Assembly (NCBI GenBank): GCA_002633005.1
Contig: NMRA01000282.1
Span: forward strand, 163,858-227,857
Origin: Phoronis australis
Lineage: Eukaryota; Phoronida; Phoronidae
DNA: 64,000 bases
Direction of reading: 5' to 3'
Part shown: positions 1 to 12,000 of the stretch, one piece after another
Position numbering within the stretch: the stretch's first letter is position 1
Layout: every line of letters begins with the position of its first letter
Made by a program: the position numbers and the translations under genes
The notes under the pieces: generated by a model
Database searches by the model: none
What the model was told of the DNA's origin: nothing
What the model saw: the letters and a program-made list of their open reading frames with translations, nothing else

Positions 1-38
1 ATGATGTCAGGTTTGTCGGCGAAGTTAAAGTTGACATC
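1..38 (-). CDS. Transglutaminase exon 12, partial (start of beta-barrel 1)
   Basis: An acceptor TTCTTAG precedes a 38 nt open stretch coding [12 protein letters not shown], which resembles the 'DV.F.F.D....IG' opening of the first barrel. Phase 0 fits exon 11. The exon runs off the window. Confidence 0.78.
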
Positions 39-3000
39 CTAAGAAGAATTGAATCAGTATATGCAAATAGAGCAACCGAGTAGGCGTTTTCGTAAGACAA
101 ATAACTGCAAATTCTACGTGGAAGTATACAACAATTAGAAAAATAAAGCCCTAAAGCGACCCTGTTTGATGCCAAACCGCCTTTCTGGCCAGAGATATAT
201 TTTCACTTCAAACGAAAGTCATTACCTTATCTCCACTGTCAGAACTGGCTTTCGGTGTATAGCGCGGCTATGCGTAGCTGAAAGTTTAACTTAACTGCGT
301 TTGGTCCGGCTTAGTGTAATGTTGTTATTCCCAAGCCCTGGGCCCGGCTGGGGTCTAATGTTTTTACTCGAGATCGAACTCGAAATTATTTTTGTCATTT
401 TCTGTTCTACTTTTGCACCAACTCAAGATAATTGATTATTATTGTGTGCTCCGGTAAAGCATGGTTTGTGTGGGAGTTTCTAGTTCAAGTTTGTTTTCAC
501 TTGATGACCTTTATATTCATGCTACAAACTCGGGTAAAACTCGAGATTTCGAGTAAATACTCGAGATTTCGAGTTCAGACTCTAACTTTTATCGTTACTA
601 CTGGGGTCATCAAGTGCAAAATTACAGTTATCCATGTAAGCCATTTACTTGGCATAGAATAATAGACAGTTATCGGAATAAAAAGAAAATAGAAAATAAC
701 TGGTAACGAGTTTGATTTCGCGATAAAATTAGATCCTGAAGACAAACCCACTTAATCAAAGCATGAAATTGTGGTTAAGTTTTGGCACGATCGAGTTGTT
801 CATGTATGCTATAAGCGCGAACGTATGACAGGTGAAAAAGCAATCATTCATCTCGATGGTATACACGTACTTATGGGGACGTGTGAAAACGTTGTGTCGG
901 AGGGACGATTTTGGGAACAGTCATGTTTATTTTCAGGCTCTGTTGATACAAAATGCAGAGTCCAAAGTTGGAGAAATATATGATAAACACGAAAATCTGT
1001 GATGTCCCAAGCAATTTCTGCTTGAATTTCGTTGTTCCAAACTTCAGAGACTTCCAAAGTGGAGAATTTTTAACGTACAGTTCATGCTCTTTTCGGGTAA
1101 TCCAGTAACTCCAGTTTGACACAACAGCCACGGTCATGAAGCATAGTCGAAGATACCTACCGCTTGAGTATCTGGAGTACCTTCGTCCTCGACTACGTTA
1201 CTGTAGGCTTTAAGGACGGCTTCTCGCTCTTTTGATGTTCCTGGAAATAAACTTTTTGTGAGTTTTAAGTTCTACAAACAAAACATGCGTTATATCATCA
1301 AAACGTTTAATAGGTCTACCGTATAAATGAATGAGTTGAATTCTGGTTGACGAGTGTCATTTTGAATTCAAAAAAGTGAGCCAGTGACCCACTTGCTTCT
1401 ATTTACTGTCTGCACTTTGCTGGTTATATAAGGTGCGCCCTCTCGCAGTTGATGGTATAATTGTCCTCCTTGACACAGCGCACAGTACTTCTTGAAACAG
1501 AGCTTGGGGTAGAAGGTCAAAGTAATTTTAACAGCACTGCAGAAGACTGTGGAACGGAAGTACAATAGGAGAGGTTTGGCTCTCACTTTTCGAAGCCGGT
1601 ATAACAAAAAGGAGTCCGGGCTTAGGTCGCAACTGAATGCTACACGAATTTGAATGCTAAACGTAGTGGACTTTTATTCAAGAAATATCAATGTGCTCCC
1701 TTTAAATGCATGCTCATGACAGGACAATGCATTCAGGGATGCACCAAATTCTTTTACACCGGGATTCGAATCCTTTGTTCAATGCCCAACCATGAAGCAT
1801 TGTACCAATTATCTCTTGACACAGTGCTCGCAAACAATCTTTCTCAGCGCTACGCTATACAGATGGCGCTATAATCGAGAAGGCTGGAATTGGGGAATAA
1901 AATAATGAGACAATGATATTGAGGCTTTGCCGCAAAGTAGCGAATTTCACCATGCTCCGATAAAATCTCTCGGTCCAGTTCGATCCGGCTTATGCAAGTC
2001 ATGTATTTTTTTGGTTTTTGGCTTCACAGATTCACAAAAGTACAACAGGAACAGTAGTGTCATAGTCTGACTTACCTTCCGCGTGTTTATATTGTTTCGT
2101 AATGTCTTGTCTTTCAATGTCACTGTCTGGAAGCTCGTCAACGGCACTCAGTCGCCTGGTGAAGCCGTCCGGTAGTTTGGTACTTATATGTTTGCCAATT
2201 CTGAAAATCCGTTGAAAATAATGGCTCATATGAATAGGCGAGACAGCGTGCACAATTAGGATGATCACCTGGTTATATTTCCAGACCCTGGGCCCCGGCA
2301 CTGGCAGATCTAGGGTATCCTAAGGTAGATGTCCACACTTTTTGAAGGGAAATGTCTGCATAAGCCCTAAAACGACCTGCTGACGAACGGCGTGTCCTGC
2401 TCGCCCCCAAATCCATGCATACCAAGAATTTGATAAAGACCGAATCGAATCCTTTTATATATTGTGAAACATTATTGACTCCGAAATATTGGCGGCTAGC
2501 GAGTCTGACATGCTATAACGCTATAATGCAGTCAAGTCGTGTAATAATAGCCAAACTTCAACGCTCAACCTTTAACATTCATCATAGTCACACACACCTA
2601 TATTAATCTCTACTCGTACTATGACCAATTAAGAGTCAAACAATTGTTTTGTCCACTTCCTACTCAAGGAGAACCCAACCAGTGTTTCCAAGAGCGCACA
2701 ACATATATTTGTTGGGTGCTTTTTCATCGCATTGTGAAATGCGTGTAAAACGTTAAATGAAGACCAATCTACATGTAAGTATAAATATATGGATATTTCT
2801 GCGCTCTATTCTATTGATAGAAATACGTGTTAAAGATTTCTTTTGGAACAAAAATTGTCCATGAAGTCACTTCCGCCTTTAAAGGCGAAGGCAACCTTTT
2901 TTCATGTCATTTTTAGCAAAAATAAGGTTCGATTATTATCCCAGACATATTTTCCACTTAATTACAGCTTTTCGTAATTTGATTAATTATTCATTATCAT

Positions 3001-6000
3001 TCACTCCGGAAGTGACGTTTTGGGAGGCAAGGATTTCGCGCCAATTTCTTTTTCCATAGCGTTGTCGAGTCAGTCATTCATCTACCTCGGTTGTCATAAG
3101 TTCAGTCGTCGTTTGTTTTTGTTTACGAGTCAGTCAACATGCCACACTGTTGCTGTGTACCGGAATGTACTCATTATGGCCCAAAGCCTGTAAGCAGCCC
3201 TGCTGCGATGTTGAGTAGTGGGAGTGAATACAGGTCTCGTTCAAAACTCAGTGAAGAGGGCAGTTCGTCGTTCAAGGAACAGATCGGTGAGCCAAACTTT
3301 CATAAGTTTATTTTGGACTTGTCTAAAGTATTGGAGCTATTTAGAAGGTGCCAGGTGTGTGGCGAGGGAGTCACACGGCGGGGTGTAAACAGTTAGTGTG
3401 CTCAGGTCACTATTAGTGGGAGTGTGCCGCGGACACTCGGGCAAGTGGGACAGTTGTTCCTCTGTCCTTGAGACAATAATGAGTGCATCCCGGTACGCAT
3501 CAACAGTGTGGCATGTTGACTAATCGATTAATTGGAAGCTGTAGTTCAACTAATTGCAGCGCCCCCTATGTTACTTTTTCACTTACTCTTATAAATACTG
3601 GATATAGGAGGCGCTAAAGCATGTTAATGCAAAGAAAGATGAAATGGTGACTTCATTCACAGGTAAATGATGTTTAAGATGCCAGTGTTAAATTTTCAGC
3701 AAATTCATATATTTCAAGCTACCTCTACACCACATACAGATAAAGACGTCAGCTAGAGGTTCTCAACTTTAGAGACAAAAGAAACGCATTTAAACTAATT
3801 CAACTATACGTGCTAATAACCGCGCCATCTGGGGGCTGGTTCGTAATTTATATGACGTCAGCAACCGACTCACAACTTGAGAAACACGGTTAGGTAGATC
3901 AAGTAGAAAACGCATTTCAACTAATTCAAATACTCGTACTAATGGCTGCGCCACCTGTGGGCAGGTAGATAACGTACATGACGTCATCATCAGGATCACG
4001 ATTTTAGAGACTCCAAACACGCATTTCAACTAATTCAACTATTCCATTAATCAATACGCCACATTAAGGCAGACATATAAGGCCACCTACGGGGATTACC
4101 CACTAAATAACGGGTAGATAAAATTAGGTAGATCAAGTAGAGCAGGTAGATAAAGTTCATGACATAATAAATGGGGTCACCATTTTAGAGACTCCACACA
4201 CGCATTTCAACTAATTCAACTATTCTCACTAATCGATGCGCCACCTACAGGAAAAGACTGATAACAATCATGACATTAGCAAAAGGCTCACAACTTAAGA
4301 GACACAGAAGAGGCATTCCAAGTAATTCAACTATTCCCACTAATCACTGCGCCACCTGCAGGGACAGAGAACGTACATGACATCATCAACTGGCTCACAA
4401 GTTTAGAAACTCCAAACACGCAGTTCAACTAATTCAACTATTCCCACTAATCGCTACGTCACCTGCAGGCACACCTGATAGCAAACATGAAGTCAGCAAC
4501 AGGCCCACAAATTGAGAGACAGAGAACACACATTTCAACTAATTCAACTATTCCCACTAATCGCTACGCCACCTACAGGCAGATTGAAAAAGTACATAAC
4601 GCCAGGAAAAGACTCACAAAGTGAGAGACAGAGAACACACATTTCAACTAATTCAACTATTCCCACTAATCGCTACGCCACCTACAGGTAGATTGAAAAA
4701 GTACATAACGCCAGGAAAAGGCTCACAGAGTGAGAGACACAGAGCAAGCATTTCAACTTATTTAACTATTCCCACTAATCGCTGCGCCACCTGCAGGGAT
4801 AGGCTGGTAACAAACATTATGTCAGCTACAGGCTCACAGCTTGACAAACGCAGAACCCACATTTAATTCAACTATTCCCACTAATCGCTATGCCACCTGC
4901 AGGCAGACAGATAAAGCACATGGCGCTGGCAAAAGGCTCACCAGACACAGAACACGCATTTCAACTAATTCAACTATTCCCACTAATCGCTGCGCCACCT
5001 ACAGGAACACACTGACAACAATCATGACATCAGCAAAAGGCTCTCAATTTGACAGACACAGAACATGGAAACACGGTTAGGTAGATCAAGTAGAAACCGC
5101 ATTTCAACTAATTCAAATACTCCTACTAATGGCTGCGCTACCTGTGGGCAGGTAGATAACGTACATAACGTCATCATCAGGATCACGATTTTAGAGACTC
5201 CAAACACGCATTTCAACTAATTCAACTATTCCATTAATCAATACGCCACCTGAAGGCAGACATATAAGGCCACCTACGGGGATGACCCACTAAATAACGG
5301 GTAGATAAAATTAGATAGATCAAGTAGAGCAGGTAGATAAAGTTCATGACATAATCAATGGGGTCACCATTTTAGAGACTCCATCCACGCATTTCAACTA
5401 ATTCAACTATTCCCACTAATCGTTGCGCCACCTACAGGAACAGACTGATAACAATCATGACATTAGCAAAATGCTCACAACTTAAGAGACACAGAAGAGG
5501 CATCCCAAGTAATTCAACTATTCCCACTAATCACTGCGCCACCTGCAGGGACAGAGAACGTACATGACATCATCAACTGGCTCACAAGTTTAGAAACTCC
5601 AAACACGCATTTCAACTAATTCAACTATTCCCACTAATCGCTACGCCACCTGCAGGCACACCTGATATCAAACATGAAGTCAGCAACAGGCCCACAACTT
5701 GAGAGACAGAGAACACACATTTCAACTAATTCAACTATTCCCACTAATCGCTACGCCACCTACAGGCAGATTGAAAAAGTACATGACGCCAGCAAAAGGC
5801 TCACCAGGCTAACAAAGTGAGAGACACAGAACAAGCATTTCAACTTATTCAACTATTCCCACTAATCGCTGCGCCACCTGCAGGGATAGTCTGATAAAAA
5901 ACATTATGTCAGCTCCAGGCTCACAGCTTGAGAAATGCAGAACCCACATTTCAACTAATTCAACTATTCCTACTAATCGCTATGCCACCTGCAGGCAGAC

Positions 6001-9000
6001 AGATAAAGCACATGGCGCTGACAAAAGGCTCACCAGACACAGAACACGCATTTCAACTAATTCAAATATTCCCACTAATCGTTGCGCCACCTACAGGAAC
6101 AGACTGATAACAATCATGACATCAGCAAAAGGCTCTCAACTTGACAGCCACAGAACATGCATTTCAACTAATTCAACTATTCCCACTAATTGTTGCGCCA
6201 CCTTCAGGCAAGTCAGTGACTCGGGTCTTTCTGTCTCACATTGTCAGTGATACTTTAGATGGCGCTACAATTGGTTGAATTAGTTGAATTAGTTGAATAG
6301 CTCAGTGCTGAATAGGTTGGGCTGACTTGGGATTAGTTGGATTCAACTAATTCAACGATTGTTACTAATCAGTGCGTCACCTGTGGACAGGGGGCTAACT
6401 TACATGATGTCATCCACAAGCTCAATGTTAGAGACACCAATCACGCATTTCAACTAATTCAACTATTCCCACTAATCGCTGCGCTACCTGCAGGGGCAGT
6501 TTGATAACAAACATGATGTCAGCAATAGGCTTGCATCAGTGGTGATGACAGGATAAGTTGAGATAAGTTGGGATTAGTTGGGTACAACTAAACATTCTGA
6601 CATGTATGCTTACTCGTAAACAAAATCACACGATGACCAAACTTATCAAAATCGAGATAGAACAATGACTGACTCGGCAGCTCTCACAGTCAGACTATAC
6701 GAAAAGAAATAGGCGGGAAATTCTTGCCTCCCAAAACGTCACTTCCGGAGTAGACAACGAATAATTAATCAAATTACGAAAACCTGTAATTAAGTGGAAA
6801 ATGTGTCTGGGATAACCAACGAACCTTATTTATGCTAAAAAGACATGAAAAAAGGTTGCCTTCGCCATTAACACTGACAGCAGCTTAGTCATGTGCACAC
6901 TCATTTGCCAAGCATATCCATCAAATCTAAGTATGTCTTCAGTATGTATTCTTCAGTGAAAGCTATAGTTTACATACGCATTGCCCTGAACAATCTTTCT
7001 CCATTTGCCATCCTCCGTCCGAATGAAGTGAATCCTGTCGGCGTTCACCTCCGCGAATATAAAAGGCCCGTCGTACGGTAGGTGAATGTTGCCGTCCCGT
7101 ATGGCATTCACGGACATTGGCCCTGTTACGTACACACCTAAGAAGAAAATTTCGAATCGTTAAAAACTCTTCTGATCGAGTTGCAGCTATTTAGGATTGA
7201 TCCTGTACACGTGATTAAGACAATGGTCAAACTGTATTACCTCGGTGCTACAAGCTACCATGCTTAGTGATTACTGGGTGAATTGTTCTTAAAAATTTTA
7301 GTCCCACTAAAATATTTACATTGTGTTTCGTTGTATAAAAATCACACAAACGTCGCAAAACAATTTTTTAAGTTATAGTAAACAACCGCCAAAGCTGAAA
7401 ATCGTTCAGCAACAAAATTAAAATTCGTGTCAGTTCCCATTTTCTATGATTGAATAAACATCGACATACAGTCGAACCACGTTACAACGAGTCCTCCCGG
7501 GACTTTTCTAAAAACGACCGTTGTTAACGAAGTTCGCTCCAACCAAAGCAACGTGTCGTAGTATAGCTGGTTTGACAGAATGGAAACGTGATAAGCAACC
7601 AAACTTTGTGAACCGGCATCGTTGTTACGCGGATGGTATCTACGTATTTTAGCGAACTAGACGTGAAGTTTTCAGTTCGCTCAATTGTGCTCGGAATAGC
7701 GGAAGACCTAGGATTGGGTTTGCACCATCGTATTCGTCCAGTTTGTGTGACCTTCTGGGATAAAGGCTGGGAGATATTCATTGGAATTGAAAATACAAAC
7801 ATGAACATCGCACTCACTTGCACATTTCGATTCATAAAGTCATTGTTATGTAAACAAATGCTAGCAAATCGATCCCTCGTTATGGACACTTTTACGATTA
7901 TGTGTGTTTGTGCATACATTGTATTTTCCATAGTTCGTCATTCTAGGCATACGTAAAAGGAGCTTTGGAGGAACCGAGTGCTACTTCAATTGGTGCCTCC
8001 TCTAATTCCAGGGACTTTTGTAAAGGTCACTGAGTGTTATCATGTTAGATCGAAAATTGTGCATTAAGTTCGTCAATGAATGTGTAGTAGACCTAAAGTG
8101 ATAATTTGCTGTGTCCATACCATCGCTTGTTTCTTGAGGTGTGGCGTCAATCGCCTGCCAGCCACCATAGCCGTGAGGTAGGTCCGGCCTAGCCATCCAT
8201 ACGTCGTTCCACACGTGGAAATTCCTTCAGAGTAAACAGTCATATAAGCAACATGAGCATCCATGGTTCAATAATTGTGCGGCTAAATTGCATAAAGAGG
8301 TAGAAAGAAAATTGGAAAAGCGCAATCGCCAGAGTAACGGGCGAGGGAACGTTTGTTCTGGCAAAACAGTTCATGGATATATATTTTTTGAAATGGCACG
8401 CAACGAAGCGGCACCCAGTAAAGCGCTGTTCGTAGATTTCTACACCAGGTTACATGCGCGCACCCAGGGGAGGGCCCCATTTGGCGAATTGGGCAAAAAG
8501 GTCAGCCTCAGTGAAACAAAAACTCCGAGAAAGTGAGACAAAGTCCACTAAAAAGGCGCAGACGCACAGTTCTGAAGGTGGTACCCCGTTTTTTTTTTCT
8601 ACCTAGCAAAAGGTCCACTTAGAAATTCGAGTCCCCCCCATATTGAAGGGTGGGTGCGCGCATGGGTTATAGACGTCCTGGCATCAGTTCAACAAAATAT
8701 TTGTGAAATGTTTTGTTTGCCACAAGCCCTGTCTGTACTCGATTTTGCATATACAAGTAGTGTTGAAACACTCGTCTAGGCTACGCATTTTGATTAGCCG
8801 TAAAACTATACGATTGTTTACTTTTTATTTAGAAAATATTGCACGAGAGAATACAATAAAACTTTGAACCAAATTAGGAAATTCGGCGTTGCGCTGACGG
8901 AAGATGCTAACAACCTAAACGTATTTCGAAAGAACGTTTTACAGATTGAGACTACGTAAAAGGTGTATATATCTCACCACACGGAGTCGTCCGACATGTC

Positions 9001-12000
9001 GTGGATTGGCTTTCCGTCCGCACTCCAGTACATGTCTATTGTCACACTAGCGTCAGTGTCGTGAGCCGAGGCAAAGTTGGTCACGCTGCGTGCAGGTATC
9101 CCCAGACAACGACAAACTGTGTGAGACAAAAATGGGGTCAACTCTTCTACCAAATTATCGTATTTAATGAAAACGCGTTTGTGTGCACTAATGTCCCCTC
9201 CAAAAAGAATCGCGGAAACAATGCCATCGCCTGCGCCTTTAGTCTAGAACACCAATACCTTGATCCTTGGGACAAAGTGGTGAGTGCCGAACTTTTAAAT
9301 TTTGCCACGGTTAGAGAAAATCGATTATCCTGTTATGTCGTCGGAATGGGATTCACAAGTTTAAGTTTTGGTGTTAACAAATCGGATGAAACTGCTTCGT
9401 TCTTTTTTGTTTTTCTTTGAAAATGGGGACATTTTCGACCCTCAGATGTTGAGCGCAATATGATTTTCAGAGTTTAGAAGCGATTCGGTGATTTACACGT
9501 TTCCTAAGCACGACCTTCCTGATAGAGCAGTACTTCTAAGAGTAATTCTTTGAAGATACATTCTGACTCACTCTTATTGTACCGAAAAAATACAGTTGAT
9601 TCTGTTGTTTTGTTTTGCTTTTTATTTTATCCTTTGGTGCGATATTTTTAGATGCCCACTTTTTCAAAAAAATGCATCCTCAACGAGGAAAAATGGGGCA
9701 ATTTTTACTCATCTCAAGACAGTTTCAAACTAATTTCAGTGCTGAAGACGTGTTCACTGTGATCAAGGAGGTGACACTCGTGCATGCAAAGCAGTGCATC
9801 ATCTATGGATAGTAAGGCATCACTGAACACGCTAAGGCGCCTTTGTGGGACTCACCAAAGAAGTCGACACCTTGGCCGAAATTGGTGCTAGTGGGAGCTT
9901 GTTTCCTCTTTATAGTAGTCGGGGCATAGGCCAGGGGTCCGTTACAAGAAATTAACTTAAGTTCATTTTTACCTAAGTCTAAGATTTGTATCAACTTCCA
10001 AACTATAAGGCTTCCATAACCGGTAAGTTGGTCGAACTTCAGACAAAGCTTAGTCAAAAACTTACGTTAAGCTTATTAATAGATCCTTTTCTTGGAAGGG
10101 GCTTAAGACAAATTAAAGTTTTGTCTTAAAATTGTCTTGAATTTAACATTTGTCTCAGATAAGTCAGTTTTCTTGGAAGGGCTCTTGAACCAAGTATGCT
10201 TTATTTAGACTTAACTGTATTTCACGTTCTAATAGGTAATTTCTGTTTTTTCCTGGCTGCAGTAAACACGTCTTCAACAACTTACGTGAGGTGAGTACTC
10301 CGGAGAATACCCAACACTGTCCATACTTGACCGGCCTCTTTGTCTTCCAGAACTGTTCCAGAATCCTGACGCTTCCCACCCAGGACGTCGGCGATTTTCC
10401 CCCCGCGTAGTTACCTGACCAATTACCGCACAGGACACCGTCGTCATCCGGTGAGTTGCACTAGAAGGGACAGACATAGGCTAGTTCCTGGTAGAGATTT
10501 GACGGCTCCGATATATTCTGGTTCATGATTGGTCATAATATGATGTCGAGTAACTTAGCAACGAAGGCTAGCTCTCTCAGGAAAGGCACAGATTGGTCCT
10601 CTCCAGTGGCGGATTTTTAGGGGGGCCAAGGGGGCCATGCCCCCCTAAAATTCTAGCATATACCATTTGACTAGCACATGCGCACATCCACGGGGGCTGG
10701 GGGGTGAATATAATGCACAGGGCCTGAACAAACCCCCTTTACCTTTTTTTTTATTTTATATTTTTTTGTCAAAAAGTTTTATTCTTATCGTAATGCAAAT
10801 ACAATAAAGCCAAACAATATAAACATTCGCGCGCACAGTCACGCTCACTTTCATACACAGGGGGGCCATTGGTTGTATGTAGTATAAATTAAAATAAAGG
10901 TGCTAGAGGGGCCCATCGTTCCTCGAAGTCGAGATATCTGCACTGGTTATAGTACATAACCTTTTCTACTTTGTAGTAATCAAAAACAAAATGTTTAAAA
11001 AGTGCAAAATATGGTTCTACATTCTGAAGTCTTTGCTTGTGTATGTGGTACTTGCCTAAACATAAAAGTAGATTTATGATTTTTGTCAAAAGGTCCGCAA
11101 ACCCAAAAATTCGAGACCCCCGCATCCCTACATTTTAGGGTGGGCGCGGGCATCTGTCGAAATTCTGGTTGTTCCTCCGCCCTGCCCCCCCCNATCCTGG
11201 ATCCGCCCCTGCCATCAGCCTAAATATTGCCTCTTAGTTTTAATTCCATGTTGATGTCCACCCGTTAACACGTTTGTGAGCTCATTCTCCGTGCATAGTC
11301 CGCTTATTTTATCTTGTAGTACAATACAAGGCAAATTAAAGTAATCATGGCGACTAATTCTGTGAACAACAAAAATGGCTGGTAATAACTGTAATGGGGG
11401 CAAGATTCTTATTGCAGAATGGCTTAGCCACCTTACGAACTTTCCTGTTAATTCCACGTCATTCTCAGCCACGAGGGAAGACTGCTCAGACGATGAATTC
11501 GGTTTCCGACCAGCCGTAACGCCGGAGAAGTCCGGGTCATTTTGCCTGAATACATTTGCCGTGTACTTTAATACGCAGAACTTATGCAAACCTTATCCTA
11601 CAGACAGTACTGACGCCTGTCTTCGAACTACACTGTATATAAAGTACTTAGTACAATTCCTAATGTACAGAAAAATAACAAACTGTTTTAATATTATACA
11701 TTCTCTTAGCCTTAAATTCGGAAGTAACGATTAAATATCAGACAAGTCAACTCACTTGACTTTCCAACTATCTATAAGGAAAATAATACAATGAGGCTGT
11801 ATTTTCGGCTTACACGAAGTAGATAGCGCGCTGGTGGCCAGAACGAGATTAGGGCAGAAATGCGTTGTTTTCGAGCGATATTAAAATTTTTAAAAGTCGT
11901 GATCCCGAAATTGTTAAGGCGGCCTTGCTGTTAGTCAGGCCGCCTGGGAGTTTAATCGAATTCCCTTTGGAGAAAAGACCCATTGGAAATCCCTATAGTT

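Larger units (their letters stand above)
2883..6867 (+). mobile_element. Kolobok-like DNA transposon with THAP remnant and minisatellite core
   Basis: 3,985 bp, flanked on both sides by TTAA (2879-2882 and 6868-6871), the target-site duplication expected of Kolobok (and piggyBac) elements. The terminal sequences are (A/T)GGCGAAGGCAACC, inverted. The inverted repeats are about 260 bp (2883 to about 3141; about 6601 to 6867). An ATG-started THAP-like fragment begins where the left repeat ends. The rest is mostly a minisatellite instead of transposase. THAP domains occur in Kolobok and P-type transposases, so Kolobok is the best fit; no DDE core is visible. It sits in transglutaminase intron 9 and is presumably non-autonomous. 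Confidence 0.8.

Noticed and set aside
846-1137. Possible additional transglutaminase exons between exon 11 and the left edge
   Set aside because: The minus-strand frames show no barrel-domain motifs, and exon 11 joins the exon at 38-1 directly in phase.
2276-2300. CCTGGGCCCCGG resembling the end of the foldback element at 337
   Set aside because: Similarity stops after about 20 bases and there is no second end.
4621-6250. Repeated open frames reading [15 protein letters not shown]
   Set aside because: They are translations of the minisatellite, not a repeat protein; frames shift between monomers and there is no start or splice context.
7524-7931. 135-codon minus-strand and 107-codon plus-strand overlapping frames
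   Set aside because: They overlap each other inside transglutaminase intron 8 with no splice logic or recognisable domain. A CAGTCGAACCACGTTACAAC motif at about 7470 hints at a pogo-type transposon end, but no matching opposite end was found.
9001-9420. 139-codon plus-strand frame
   Set aside because: Its first part is antisense to transglutaminase exon 7, and the rest shows no protein-like pattern.
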